A DNA stretch of 64,000 nt from positions 62,001 to 126,000 of the forward strand of contig JACAAK010000017.1 in the NCBI GenBank assembly GCA_025093985.1. The letters run 5' to 3'. Of this stretch, positions 48,894-62,400 are shown in pieces (the first letter of the stretch is position 1; the number at the start of each line of letters is the position of its first letter). Source of the DNA: Calvatia gigantea. Lineage: Eukaryota; Basidiomycota; Agaricomycetes; Agaricales; Lycoperdaceae. Below the pieces are notes generated by a model. That model made no database searches and had not been told where the DNA came from. It worked only from the letters and a program-made list of their open reading frames with translations. Position numbers and translations under genes: made by a program.

Positions 48894-50662
48894 GGGGAGC
48901 GTTTCGAAGATCTTTCTGCGGTGGCGTAACACAATTCAGCATATGTAGCTATGGGAGGGACAAAATTTCAATGCGCCAGTTTTCATCCGACAGGTGGAAT
49001 TCCCTCAACATTCATTAAGGCAACCGACTCATGATCCAGGGATTATGGAATTGTAACGCCACGGTATAGGTCTTTGGCTAGAACGTGAGTGCACTCTAGC
49101 CTCCTCGGAACACCACGAACTCCCCATTTTCACACCAATCTTCCGTATGCCAGACTGATCTGATTTTAGTCTCCGACAGGATATTGGACTGAGAGGGGCG
49201 CATAATTGGCAATTTGTATCCCAAATGACCCGCACCAACCTTTTGGCACTCTTTATCAGGTGTTTCAGAGTATGTTTTCGGTCACCGGGCGAACGACGGA
49301 AAACAGCTATCTAAACTCCAAACCTCTTGCTTGAAATCATCAGGGGACCCCCGAAAGTGGTTAGCGGTTTCCAATGACGACCTCACCAGTACCGGGGAAG
49401 TCAAAAACAGCCGATCAGGTGCCTGGCATGGTACTTGGAGATATTGAATGTATTTCGCGTCTCGCAAATACCCTCCTTGTGAAACACCTTCTTGGAAAAC
49501 GAATTTTGTCAATTTGGGAATTCTCAGGATGGTGGGGACAACCAAGATCCGGCCAGGTAGGCCTTGTGACATTAAAGGATGCGAATCTGCAAAATATATC
49601 TAATCCCTCTTCATTTCATATAAGACCGAATTTCGTCGGTACCCTTCACAGCCGGAAGAGTGGCAGTGATCTAGCCGAATAAGATCGGTCGTACGTTGGC
49701 CGTGACGCTTCTTGAGTGCGTGATAAGGGTGTTTGAATACCACATTGGCAAGAATATAAATTGAGTACATTTGCGAGGAGGGCTTGCAATCCACTCCCCC
49801 ACATCCTCTTCTCTCAAAACCTAGAATGCGTGGAACTGCTGGTGCAGACGCTGCATTGCTTCTTCCCCTAACATTTGGGTTATGATACAGATTTTTCCGA
49901 GAGCACTGGCGTTCGTCAACCTGCACTGCGACTATCTGTTCATAGCCCAAGTAGTAGGTGGAAGTGGCTCTCGGGCTATCTCATTTCTTGCATTCCAGAT
50001 AACGCGTTCTGAATTTGCTCCTCAAGTTTTTTCTTTAGTTATAGGACCGGCCATAGTACTGTAGTTAACCTGTAATATAGTTGTACAGGCGGTTTAATAC
50101 CGTCTCGAGCGGTGGTTGCACGGTAATGGAAGTAACAAATCGGGTCATATTTCACGGTAAGAATCTGAGATGTTCCACTACGCTTCAGTGTTCATTTGCC
50201 GTATGTGCTCGGTTCCAATGTATGAAATACGTCGGTGCATCCACCGATTTTTTAAAGCCCAATTTGCTGGCCAATTGTTCAAGCACTCGACGCGTCATGA
50301 TTTCACCATCTCTGGTGCTGACCGACTCCCTGGATGCCACACTACTTCCTGGAAGGCTTTCAGTGTGACCAATCCGGTGTTTGCAATATCCTAGTCGCAA
50401 CGGCCAAGGCTAATCCGGTAGGATGGCGAATAAATTAGAGGCTCTCAACTTAAATGCAAGGCGTCTATAGCTACCTATCAGAATATTAACACAGGCGGGC
50501 TCTAAAGTTAGAACAAACAACTTTTTGGCGGTGTTGATTACATAACTGTTTGCCTAATTGTATCGAGGGTGATTTGAGGTCTTGACCAAGACCACCATCT
50601 TCCAAGTCCTCAATTGTCTTGAAATTGTCCTGCAATCATAGTACCACGCCCAAGGGAAAGAA
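48894..50662. other. intergenic, nothing recognised
   Basis: About 1.8 kb without a supported gene. Open frames near 49280-49680 and 50080-50400 on both strands show no family motif. The UBC1 promoter is expected at the right end. Confidence 0.45.
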
Positions 50663-51494
50663 ATGGATGCTCGTTTGCGACGCCTCAATAAAGAAATCGC
50701 AGGTGAGTCTGAGTGGGCCGCCCTTGTCATCGATAATCACCACAAGCCTCATGTCCCGTTCTTGCGAAGATTGCAAGAGCGACAAGACCTCCAACGTCAG
50801 GATTGAACTTGTTGGGGATTCACCATTCCATCTCAAGGGTTCATTTCCTGGCCCTCAGGAGACACCGTATGAAGGGGGGACTTTTGACGTCGTGAGTACA
50901 GGGTTTTGACCTGACGTTAGATCATTGACAACTTGTGATGCGAAAAAGGACATAGTGATACCTGACTCGTATCCTTTCCAACCTGTCAAGATGAAGTTCA
51001 TTACCAAAGTATACCATCCGAACATATCATCAGCTTCTGGCGCCATTTGTCTCGACATTCTCAAAGACGCTTGGTCACCCGTTCTTACCCTCAAGTCCAC
51101 CATGATCTCTCTTCAAAGTCTGCTATGCTCCCCTGAACCCAACGACCCACAAGATGCTGAGGTCGCAAAGCACTATATGACAAGTCGGTCCAGCTTTGAG
51201 GAAACCGCTCGGTATTGGACGGAAATCTATGCAGGTGGACCTGGTTCGAAGGGGAACAAAGCATCCTCGGATGCACGGGATGACATAGCAATTGCAGGCT
51301 TAGACACTCAACACGTCAACCGCTTTGAAGCTCTGGGGTTCCCCAGAAGTCAGGTGGTGAGTTCGTGAACACCAGGGAATAGCCGAATTATTGACATTTT
51401 TCTATAGATTGACGTTCTTAGACGGTTGAATTACCGAGGGGGCAACATCTCGAAGATTACGGACGATAGGGTGGTCGAAGAACTTCTGAAGTGA
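50663..51494 (+). CDS. UBC1: ubiquitin-conjugating enzyme E2 with C-terminal UBA domain (UBC1/UBE2K type)
   Basis: E2 enzyme that takes ubiquitin from E1 onto its active cysteine and builds chains, chiefly Lys48-linked, with E3 ligases. Exons 50663-50702, 50770-50891, 50949-51356 and 51408-51494 sum to 657 nt (218 residues), typical for the family. Start [12 protein letters not shown]; core [38 protein letters not shown]; active site [20 protein letters not shown] with the catalytic Cys; [19 protein letters not shown]. The C-terminal UBA domain reads [20 protein letters not shown] and ends VVEELLK. All introns are GT-AG and the gene is intact. Confidence 0.96.
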
Positions 51495-52460
51495 AGGCTT
51501 GAAGGTTCTATGGGCATCCCCTCAATCCAATTGGGGTTTGGGCATGACGTCTCCGCATTATCTTTCTACTCCAAATTCACCATCGCATTGCTTTCTTTGG
51601 TTTGTACCCTTCATGTTGTATTCAGTTATTTTCGATGGCGATATGCCCATGATGTATACGTCCATTGTGATTTCTCCTTTTGAGGGATTTTTGACTGTCC
51701 ACGGATCATCATGACAAGCTCGTTTCCCCGGATTGTCGCATTGTACTTTTTCATTCTGATTCCGGCTTGGATCACCAGAGCCGTGAAGGGGCGCGGGGTT
51801 ACACTGCATTCTTTCGAGCTAAATAACCCATCCTTGATTAATGATTAATCGATTACTCGGACCACAACACACCTATGTGACGACCAACCTCGATGATGTC
51901 ATACATCGAATAATCGTGCACGAAATATAGTGTGATTCTCTCTCTTGTGTTGTGGCACATATCTATAATGTGACTGTAAGCCATACCTTTACCAATGACC
52001 CGTACACAAATGATGGGCATAAGGTGGTAATATGGCATTCAAGTGACTGCTCGGCGGGCTCTGTCACATCAATTTAATTCATAACAAAGCAAATTCTTTT
52101 GCTTGCCATTGGCATGATGTCAATGCGTTGAACTGTTGTCCCATTATGGTGTTAATTGTAGGTTGTCGTGTTCAAGTCCTAGCCATAGAACTCCGGCGGC
52201 GATAGTCAAATATATCCAATGAGCTGCCTCTTTGATGGTATGGTTTCGAAGACCTTCGAGCCATTCCCCCTTTTATTTCTTCCTGATGTCCCACGGAACT
52301 ATTCCCCGGGTTGGAGGGACAGAGTTTATCTACGGTACACAAAGGGGTAAATATGGGTCCGGTATTATCACGGTCCGGTCGCCGTCATCAGATCCGCGGT
52401 GCAGCTACAATCGTAATGCACAGACAGTATACATGTACACCGCCTCAGAGTAGCTTCAAG
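51495..52460. other. intergenic, convergent 3' ends
   Basis: Between the 3' ends of UBC1 (+) and the MFS transporter (-). No gene recognised; an AT-rich stretch with overlapping ATTAAT/GATTAA words lies near 51833-51855. Confidence 0.45.
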
Positions 52461-54443
52461 TTAGTCTTTTCCAGTATCAGGGGTTCCTTCCTGGACTTTA
52501 CTCGCGTGCTGTTGAGGCAATCGCGTTGTTTGGCGATTCGTCTTGAAGCCAGGTTTGTGTGGGTCAGCCCGGTCGTCGGACTTTTTGATGCTAAATATTC
52601 CCTCCCGCCTCGCCCTAAAACCACCCTCGTAACCAAACCATGTGTGCCTGCGGCAGTGAGGTCCTCGCAAAAGGAGAACGAAAGCCTGCCAAGCGGCCCA
52701 TCCTAATCCCAAAGCGGCGCCAGCCCTCCAGCCGAAATTGACGAACACGTGGGTCCCAACAGAAGTACCGAGGACTTGTCCTATGAAAATCTGCATGCAC
52801 AGGGATATGACCGTTGGCCATTGGGTACGTATAACTGCGGGCAAGGAACATACCGATAGAATACTGACTGCGTTCAAGCGTGCACGCGCCGCAGGTTCTA
52901 TGCTAACCCGTGAAACACCGTAATTAATGAGTAATCCATATTATTTGCTTTCAACTTGAAGGGAAAGGATGTGCTCACCTGAATACTGCGGTTGAAAGTG
53001 AGACTTGGAGGGTCTGACGAAACACGTCAAGACCAAATGTAGCTATGATTACAGCGGCAACGTGGATGCCACCAGCCGCAGTTTGGACGGCTTGGAACAC
53101 AAGGAGCATAGAGATGGAAACCAAGGAGGCATACCATGGGACTAATTTGTCGATAAGACGTCCACCAATCGGCCCCATTGTTACCCCGGCAATCCCGATG
53201 ACCCCGAACAGGCCGATCACAAGACTAACGACGATTTGTGAGTGGGTCGTTCTTGGACCATCTAGAATGCCACTTACGTGGAATAGTTGTATGGTGGGCC
53301 ACCCAAAAGGAAAGTTAGAGTTACCCAAAAGTTACTGAAGGAAGCGCTCGAGCTCAGATTAATTAGACATGCTTGTATGAGGACCGGCTCTGTAACAGCA
53401 AATTTGGCCATTGTCCATAAAATGTTCCAGTACGTCAGGTGTTTGTTTTTTGACGGGTAGTCTGGCAGCATAAGGTAGCTTCCGAGTAATACTATCCCTT
53501 GTACACTAATGGCGAAGTAATAAACCACACGCCACGAGACAAATTGTGCAATGATACCGGCTAGCACACGAGCGATGAGAATGCCGAATAGAAGACCAGA
53601 AAGGACAATAGAGATAGCTGAGGCCCTGCGGTTATCCGGGGCGAGGTCTGCGACCAAGGGTATAAGGATCTGAGGAGTGACGGAAACAGCTCCCACGATG
53701 AAGGAGAGTGCTTCAAAGACGACGAGTTGTCTTGTCACAGCCAACCCAATTGTGAGTGTGGTAGACAGGATGAGAGTTGCAAGGATGAGTGGCCTCCGGC
53801 GAACGAGGTCTCCTAGGGGTGAGATCAATAAGAGACCTCCCGCATATCTGAAGTTGTGGAAAACGTCGTGAGCGTTTGAGGTGGTCCCGCCGTCATCATC
53901 AAGGTTGATTCCTACCCTGCTTGTACCAACGTTGGAACTCTGGAGGGCAATTTAGCATCTATTTGACATTTTATGAACGGGAGCACTGACTTGGATACTT
54001 CGGAATACGTCACTCCAAAGTCTTTGGAAATCTCAACTAACAATTGTCGGTCTTCTTAAGAGCAACCGAGTGTGAAAGCATAAAGAAGCCTACTTAGAAG
54101 GGGTTGACAATAGTATAAATTGGCAACGGCTGTGAAGTGCCGGTTAGTCGGTCATAACAAGGATTGGGGAAGACCCACTGAATGTGCTGACGAATCCAAA
54201 AGTAATGTTCAGTACCATGCCGAAATGAAATGGTTTGGCTGGATCATAACGTAGGTGAGTGGGTATTGGGATTATACCGAAGTCGTGGCTGCGTTGATGC
54301 TGGGTGTCTTGCATATCATCTTTTTCCGAGACATCTTGGTCAGTGCCCGGTTGGACTGGGGATTCTTGAGTGCTGGAAACTTTCTCTGCCCGACTAGGTC
54401 CATCGGCAACTGTCTCTTCAGTCAGAGAGCTTGTCCCTGTCAT
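52461..54443 (-). CDS. MFS transporter
   Basis: Major facilitator superfamily membrane transporter, about twelve spans, substrate unknown; the text resembles the MFS_1 group of putative drug or metabolite exporters. The ATG at 54443 opens a hydrophilic cytosolic tail (MTGTSSLTEETVADGPSRAE), then NITFGFVSTFTVANLYYCQP, LLIEISKDFGVTYSEVSKVP, TLVQAGYAGGLLLISPLGD and the TM2-3 loop LVRRRPLILATLILS. Later spans include PQILIPLVADLAPDNRRASA, FVSWRVVYYFAISVQGIVLL, GVTMGPIGGRLIDKLVPWY and GQVLGTSVGTHVFVNFGWRA. The tail is basic and hydrophilic, ending at 52461. All exons join by GT-AG introns without a frame break. Confidence 0.9.
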
Positions 54444-55141
54444 GGTGGAAGGGGAGTAGAGGCCCCAGGATTCTCATTCCATGGCTCATGCCACGCCGGC
54501 TAAATAACCAGCGGGTATCGTGATGTTCAATCATGGAAGGAGCGATTCCAGGTCAGCACCTAAAAATAGCGTCCGCGACCGTCGTCGCTGTTGGCCGGCA
54601 TTCGGCCCTCAAGGTCCCTTCACTGTCGGCAGGTTCTGGGCTTCAAAATTAAATACCCGTCAGCTGGCTCCGGGGGTTCCCGCAAGTGGGGTGGAACCAA
54701 GAACAAAGGCAACGCTCCTTTTTTTCAAGCCGATGATATAGTAGTGATCCGAAGTTTCCAGCTCCAAAAAGGTGGGTGTGACTTTCGTTTGTGTGAGACG
54801 AAATTTCCTTTACGTAACGTAACACCGGGCCAATTGCCGGGAGACCGATTCTGACTACTTCATCACTACGGAATACAAGTCGAGTTCTGCCTGCCGCAGT
54901 AGGTTCGCGCCTGACTCAATATTGCTGGACGTCCATCCGTGATTTTTGTTGAAAAACGGTGAAGCCAGGACATCCACTCTAATGTCCGTCGAGGGTTCCC
55001 AGAGATGTCGGCTAAATTTCCCCCTTGAGATGCTTCGATTGTAGATCAACTACGACAAGATGTTCTCACAAACAAAAACCCACAGACCCGCGAAGCTTGA
55101 GGCTATGGTATTGCCATCTACACTCCAACTGATCCTTAGAG
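54444..55141. other. intergenic, divergent promoter region
   Basis: Between the starts of the MFS transporter (-) and the secreted protein gene (+). No coding signal recognised. Confidence 0.45.
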
Positions 55142-57312
55142 ATGGCTATATCGATGGTCGCCTTCGTGATCTTGACGGTTTTGCTTTGGAGTGGATATGT
55201 GACTGGTTCGGATACCGTCTTTGCAAAGGATTTCAATGTGCTTGAACCTAGGAGGACACATGCATCTTACTTGGAAACACTATCTCCACCTCAACGCTCG
55301 CTCTTTGATGAAGTCATGGAGGCACTGGATACCAATTTCGCGCCTCCATTCATAGTGCGTTAGTTTCAAGCCGAAGTTTTCGATGCCAATTCACAACGCG
55401 TGGTAGTTCAACTCGCCAAGGTACTCTGCATGGTACTCTGTCGGACTATTGGCCAGGAACAAAGGAAATGACGTGAAGATTGCGTCCACCATGATACGGA
55501 ATGCGTATATCACGATGCCAAAGTATGGTGAAGAGATATAGTGACTCGTTCTCGTTTAGGATCCATTTCCAGTTCAAGAACCCAACCGATCTTTGGTATG
55601 GAACCTTCAAAAATGATCCAAATGCCCCAGATCCTGGGCCGCTATACCCACCGAAGGTGTATTTTGGACCCAATTTCTTGAGTTAGGAATGTTCATTTAT
55701 CCTCATTACGGTAGATTTACCACTCATACGACCCAAACGTCGGGCTGTTTGTCTGTACATCATGGATCATCGTCATGGGAGAATTCCGGCACCTATTAGA
55801 TGCTAATCTCGTGGAGCTGATGAAAGAAAGCATGTACAATGCAACTGTGGGAGACGGATATCGGGTCGGGGGCGTCGATATGGATAACCGTATGCCATTT
55901 TCTTCTGATGAAAGTGGATCGGGAATCTCATGTTTTTGCCTTAGTCTTTCCTGTTTATAGTAACCCATGGTATGGACCATTCATGGCCTTGAAAATTAAT
56001 ACTTAACAGGTGCAGGTACATGCGCGTTATGGCAGCAACATACGTAGGGAATATGATGGGAGATAAGAATATGACTATGTGGGGAGACATGTGGGCTCAA
56101 CAAGCTATCCAGGAGTTCGAACGGTTTGATACAGTGAGCGAGGTAAGATATTTGTTTCACAGCTCTATGATCGCACTTTACCGATCTTTATTAGTTCAAT
56201 TCGGGAACGTATGCCGGAGTAACGCTTTATGCACTGTCGCTCTGCGGATATATGCCCAGGAATTCTACCATAGCAAAGAAGGCACCAGAGCTGATCTCAA
56301 AGATCTGGAAGGTTATCGGACAGTTCTACAACCCGAGCCTCCACACGCTTGGTGGCCCCTGGGACAGAGCGTATGGGTTTGACATGGTGAGGATCAAACG
56401 TTTCTTTACGCTCCATGATCTGATCATTCAACCGCACAGCAAAAATACTTTGCAATCTTGGGTGCTCAAATAACAGGTCTGGTCCGAGGCTCAGGTGTAT
56501 CTGAACCGATCCCTTCACCTCTTATTGGGAGTGAGCATTTCGCAGATGTCGCTGCGGCAGTCCTGTGAGCCATAGTTCCGGGGCCCATCTTTACGGAGTG
56601 CTAAGGGTTCTCTTCACGGAAAGCACCACTGTGGTTTCCAGGTTTCATGACCCCCATGTTCCACCTGCTGTTCGCTCTCGCCTGGTGGAGAGGAATGAAA
56701 CTCCGCATTTGACCAAGGCCCAGGCAGTGTCTCCGCCCTTTGACAGTACAATGTTTCCGAGAAACTATACGTCTTGGAATATGGAAGGCATAAGCGTTGG
56801 TGGAATGGAAATTGATGGACGTTTTATTGGAGGGGCAGCTATTAATCCCACACAAAATGCGCCAGGTGTTATCTTGTGGAAGACTCCTGCTGGGCAAACG
56901 GCTTGGTTGTCGGTAAGTACATCAGGTTTCGTGGCCAATGTGCTTTGCTCATAAAGGACAGCATTATGTCACGTCGAGCAGCATATCCGCTCGAGCAAAC
57001 GAAAAAAACTTGACCATCGCCTATCCGCCATCGAGGGCATTCCCTGATACTTGGTCGCCTTCGAATGTGCTTATACTGCTCATGTCTGGTATTCCTGGGC
57101 ATCCTTTGAGTTCCGATTTTGGGTCAGAAGGGACTACCGACCTCCCGGGAGTTCGGTTGTCGTTCTCTGGGAATGTGGCTAGCCATGCTACCCGCTCCTT
57201 ACTCTATGGAGAAGCGACGCTGAATGATTTGGCGTATTACAATCTCACCTACACGATTCCGAACGAATTCAACCAGGTTCCAGAACTTGTTGTGTCATTT
57301 GAAAAGTTGTGA
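55142..57312 (+). CDS. conserved fungal secreted protein of unknown function
   Basis: I recognise the text as that of a conserved fungal hypothetical protein but cannot name a function. The ATG at 55142 gives a signal peptide (MAISMVAFVILTVLLWSG). Eight or nine exons join cleanly: FNSPRYSAWYSVGLLARNKG, LWYGTFKNDPNAPDPGPLYP, SYDPNVGLFVCTSWIIVM, ESMYNATVGDGYRVGGVDMD, NLFPVYSNPW then MRVMAATYVGNMMGDKNMTM, WAQQAIQEFERFD, FNSGTYAGVTLYALSLCGYM, LHTLGGPWDRAYGFDM, RNYTSWNMEGISVGGMEIDG and a C-terminal beta-rich part ending VPELVVSFEKL at 57312. The helix pairs with repeated Trp/Tyr-rich loops hint at an (alpha/alpha)-barrel, as in glycan-acting enzymes; that is inference only. About 620 residues. No frame break. 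Confidence 0.8.
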
Positions 57313-58057
57313 GCTTTAACTTGTAGTTGTAATATACCATGGTTCCGTTCCGCTGAGAGGACTGTTTCTCAATCCGTGTTGTCGGTGCTCACAAAACCGG
57401 AAAGAGCGTAGCTTGATCCGGAAGAGATTTACTTGCAAGGAGAACCCCTGTGAAACCCCCGCAAATCTCCGCAGAATGCGGGCTGTTAGATCTTATCCCA
57501 TTTTTCACCTCCATGTCGCACCAACGCCGCTACTATTTCCTCGTCCACCACAGAAACATGGAATATGATTTACTGGCAATGCATCCAGGAACTGCGGACA
57601 GCTACACTCTGCCGATGTCGGGTCGTTAGCTGTCGTTGGTGACATCAATCTCGCGATGATCATGGTGATTCGTTGCCAAGATCTCAAATTTAAGCGCCGA
57701 ATGTTGGCATTTTCCCGCAGTTGTTGGTGCGGCCCCGGTGGCTGTGGTCTTCGTTCTGTGGGAGTGGAATAAAATACTTTTTTTTACTCAAGAAAGTCCT
57801 CGAGGTATGCGAGGCGCGAGATAGTAGATACACGTAGGCGGCAGCTAACGCTGTGGGGCCCAAAATAGTTCGAAGCGGTGGGTGTCAGTGCTCTTTGATC
57901 AAGCGCTCAAGCTCAAGGTACAGGCTGACGTAACAAATGCATTCTTTTGGTGTCTGCGGACAGAACAGCCACGGCCCACAACACCCTTTCCGTCGTGAAC
58001 TGCCTCGAGCCACCTCGTCAAAACCGCAGGCAACGGTTTCCTCTTCACTCTCCCATC
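57313..58057. other. intergenic, chitin synthase promoter expected
   Basis: No coding signal. A T-rich patch lies near 57776-57787. It should contain the chitin synthase promoter and 5' untranslated region. Confidence 0.45.
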
Positions 58058-61000
58058 ATGTCCCACTATCCAGAAGTATGTTATGCCCTGCACTCTGAAT
58101 TGGATAGAACTGACTCCTGGCGCATATAGGCAGACGAGGCGCAGCGGCGTCACTACAATGACGGTTATCCTCCGTATACAACCGCACCGAACCCATATGA
58201 ACAATACGATCACCAACAATCTTATTCCAACCCGCTGTCTGGGCCATTTGCGGATCCTCCTCATCACAACCCGTATTCATCACCTCCACCAGCTCACTAT
58301 CCTGATCCCTACGCCGCACCGATGCACGCACCTCCTCCACCTGTTCTTCAGCACTCACCTCCACCACCTCCAGGATCTATCTTGGCTGTCCCTTTCCAGC
58401 CCCCTGGACCACCACCTTCTATAAGCCCTGTATCCTATGCTCATAATCGATATGAACTGCACGATGATGGGGAACATGACAACGATACCGGTGATATGCC
58501 CCTCCTACGACGTGATCCTTCTCGTGGTTCAGTTGGTACGCCCATGCCCGGGAATTATGGCAACGGCGACAATGAGGAAGACGTCAATATTAGGTATGGT
58601 CGGATTCCGCAACGTGTTCCTCGGCGCTACAAGACAATTAAGAGGGTAGAGTGAGTCTATTTCACACAAAATATTGCTCAGGATGGCATTCAATAGTATA
58701 CAGGCTGTTCCATGGGAACTTTGTACTTGACAATCCAGTACCACCAAAGCTGCTGGAGATGTGCGCCAACAAAACAGAACGTGAATTCACGCACATGCGG
58801 TACTCTGCTGCTACCTGTGACCCCAATGATTTCAAGGACGCAGGGTTCACCCTACGCCAGGTGCTCCACGACCCTCCTCGGCGAACGGAGTTATTTATTG
58901 TCATGACAATGTACAACGAAGATGAAGAACTGTTCTGTCGTACATTCCACGGTGTCGTCAAGAATGTCGCCCACCTCTGTAAAAGAGATCGAAGTAAGAC
59001 CTGGGGAAAGGAGGGATGGAAGAAGGTTGTGGTTTGCATTGTCAGCGATGGTCGTCAGAAGATTAATGCAAGGACGCTGAGCGTTATTGCGGCAATGGGT
59101 GCCTACCAGGAGGGTGTTGCGAAAGTGCGTTCTTGTTCTTATGTTTCTTCTACCACTGAATTTCGAAAATCATCTCATAGAACAAAATTGATGATAAAGA
59201 CGTGACCGCCCACATCTATGAGTATACAACACAAAGCAAGTGTCTCTTTTTGCTTTGCGCTCACCAGAAACTGACGGTGTGCTTAGTTTCCGTAACACCA
59301 TCAATGAAGATCGAGGGTGCCGAAAGAGGAGTTGTGCCCCTACAAGTCATTTTCTGCCTGAAAGAGAAGAACCAAAAGAAGATTAACTCACATCGATGGT
59401 TCTTTAATGCCTTTGGACCCATTCTCCAACCCAACGTTTGCGTACTTCTTGATGTTGGAACCATGCCCGGACCCACCAGCATTTACCACTTATGGAAGGC
59501 CTTTGACATCAACTCCAACGTTGGCGGTGCTTGTGGTGAAATCGTGGCGTTAAAGGGCAAATACGGCCTAAATTTGATTAATCCTTTGGTCGCAGCTCAG
59601 AACTTTGAGTACAAGATGTCGAACATCCTGGATAAGCCTCTGTATGTCATTGTCAGGTTGCCCGGCCTTGTTGTATCTGACCTCTTCTTATAGAGAATCT
59701 GTTTTCGGTTATATCACCGTCTTGCCTGGTGCTTTCAGTGCCTATCGTTATATCGCACTGCAAAACGATTCCGTGGGAGAAGGTCCCCTCCAGAAGTATT
59801 TCCTTGGTGAAAAAATGGTGCGTTATGGAGACCGGAGATGGGATACAACAGTGACGAAATTGATTTCAGCATGGCTCTGGCGCCGATATTTTCACAGCGA
59901 ACATGTACCTCGCTGAGGATCGAGTGAGTGGACTCCCCAGTATATCATGTGCCCACACTCACGATTGGCTAGATTCTCTGTTGGGAATTGGTGTCGAAAC
60001 GCGGTGGTTCGTGGATCCTCCACTATGTGAAATCCGCATATGCCGTCACCGATGTACCTGACCAAGTAAGCTCTCTTGTGTCATCATCCAATAATTATTG
60101 ACTCGACTCTATCTAGGTTCCGGAACTGATATCCCAACGTCGCCGTTGGCTCAACGGTTCCTTCTTCGCGGCAGTTCACAGTACCTTCCATTTCTATTAT
60201 ATCTACCGATCCTCGCACAGCTTCCTTCGCAAGTTCTGGATTCACGTAGAAATGTTTTATCAGCTTTTCAATCTGATTTTTTCCTGGTTTTCTTTGGTAA
60301 GTGACGACGTTTTCAATTCCTTATTACTTTTTCCGATAGCTTTTCTGCAGGCAAATTATTACATCGCATTTGCAATTCTATCATCAGCCATGGAAACCCT
60401 TTTAGGTACTCCTGACAAACCGAACAAGCTCATAACCATTTTCAATGCGGTTATGAACTATGCCTACCTCGGGCTTTTGATAATGTGTTTCATTCTTTCT
60501 CTGGGTAATCGGCCACAGGGAGCGAAATGGGGCTATACTACAGCGTTTATTGGATTTGCTTTAGTCACAATCTACATGACAGTGTGTAGGAGACCAGATC
60601 CCAGTGGGAAAGTTACTGATTTTCATTGTTCAAGGTTGCTGCTTTCCTCCTTGCATTCAAAGGCATTGAGAATGTCACACAGGCAGATGGACCGCTCTCT
60701 GTCGGGGATATCTTCACGAATTCTATATTCAGGAATATTGTCCTCTCCCTATTGGCGACTCTTGGATTATATGTCCTCGCATCTCTTATTTTCGTAAGTG
60801 CTTTCGCTTGATTTTCAGGCTGGTCATACTCATTACCCATCAGTTTGAACCATGGCATATGATTACGTCGTTCATCCAATATCTTCTTATGGCTCCTTCA
60901 TATATCGCCGTGCTTAACGTATATGCGGTACGTCCCTCACTTCCTATTTGCCAGACTGCTATTGAGAGGCGCTCGGCCAGTTCGCCAATGTGCATGATGT

Positions 61001-61543
61001 TTCATGGGGTACGAAAGGTGATAACAAGCTCAGCACTGATTTGGGAGTGGTCAAGACATCGGGTGACAAGAAAGAAGTTGAAGTCAACGTGCCGACTAAC
61101 GAGAAGGATATCAGCGCTTTATATGAGGATGCGATTCACGTTCTTCAAACGAAACCTCCCAAGGTGGAAAGTGCGCCTGATGCTGGCACACGACAGGAGG
61201 ACTATTACCGAACCTTCAGGACCAAGTGAGCTCCGTTCCGTACTCCTGTCACACCATTTTGCTTCACTTCTGACCTAACACTTTTTTCAGCGTCTTGTTG
61301 GCCTGGACTTTGACTAACGCACTGCTCGCTGCTGTTATCACTGCTACCAACGATAACCAGACTGCAAACAAAGCTGTTAACGGCTATATGGCATTCTTGC
61401 TTTACTCTGTTGCCGGCCTTGCATGTAAGTGTCATTTCTTGAACTTGAATTATTGGACTGATTAGTTGACGCATACTACTTTAGTTGTGAGGTTTGTAGG
61501 GTCATCGACATACATGATTGTCAGACTGTTTGCTGGAGAGTAA
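58058..61543 (+). CDS. chitin synthase, division I (class I-III type)
   Basis: Processive membrane glycosyltransferase making chitin from UDP-GlcNAc at the plasma membrane. The ATG at 58058 starts MSHYPE; a proline-, tyrosine- and histidine-rich cytosolic tail follows ([16 protein letters not shown]). Catalytic text: [126 protein letters not shown] and the QRRRW box in [15 protein letters not shown]. Several membrane spans follow, ending in [10 protein letters not shown] at 61541-61543. About a dozen introns are GT-AG; the one at 59236-59286 is GC-AG. No frame break. About 900 residues. A pyrimidine-rich tract at about 61570-61623 follows the stop. Confidence 0.96.
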
Positions 61544-61858
61544 ACAAGCTGGACTTTGCGCCCGTAACGATCTTTCTTCTTTCTTTTTTTTTCTCTCAGC
61601 GATTTACTTTCTTTTTTTTTTTGAATTCTTACTGAACGCTTGACGCACGTATATATATATGTATCCGAACCTAAGATCTTTTATCCCTGACGTATTTAGC
61701 AAATTAGAAAAGAATATGTTGTATTTGGTTGTGGGGTCGGCGGGCATGCGCTAGTGGGGCACTATGTCAGCAGCGTGAAGCGGAACGGTATAACTCCGGT
61801 GGCATTTGACAGTCTCATAAAAACTTCTCCCGAAAAACAGGCTTCACGCTCTGCTCAA

Positions 61859-62400
61859 TACGGAAGCCCATACGAACCAGGTCTAAAGTTTGCATGTAGC
61901 GAGCTGTATATGGCTTGTGGCCGGGGTCCTGGAACCACGTAACTCTTTGAATGTGACTAAATGCCTCTTTTTCTTTTTGTTTCCTCGCCTAATTTCTAGT
62001 TAGCTGTGTACTTTCGGCTTACTCAGCCGGGGATGACCGCCTGGGAGATGGAATTCTGGCGCCAACCCACCAGTGCTCGAAGTGTACCCCCGTTGGAGAA
62101 ATCCCACCTGTAAATTAGAGGCAATTGTGCTCATAGTGTAATCGTAGCAGTGACATTTTAAAAACACCCAGTTTTGTCTATGTACTTAGCGCCCGGCGTC
62201 AGATGAACCATTTATCAGTACTAGACCGGCGAACATTGAGATTACAGCGCCGCATGCATGCCCGGTGAAGGACTACGAAAATAACAACAAATTGGGTGTG
62301 TGACAGCGGATGACACTCAAAATTACGAGAGCAGGACCAGATCAGTGATTCCGGCATGAATTTTCATAAAACTTAGACCTGGTCCGTATGGGCTTCCGTA
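61859..62400. mobile_element. short element with terminal inverted repeats (MITE-like)
   Basis: The sequence starting at 61859 (TACGGAAGCCCATACG) recurs as its reverse complement ending at 62400. The first 16 bases are identical, then one mismatch, then 11 identical bases (ACCAGGTCTAA), with weaker similarity beyond. The outside flanks both carry CTCAA: 61854-61858 directly on the left, and 62402-62406 on the right after one extra base. The 542-bp inside has no coding signal. This fits a non-autonomous DNA transposon, but only one copy is in the window. Confidence 0.5.
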
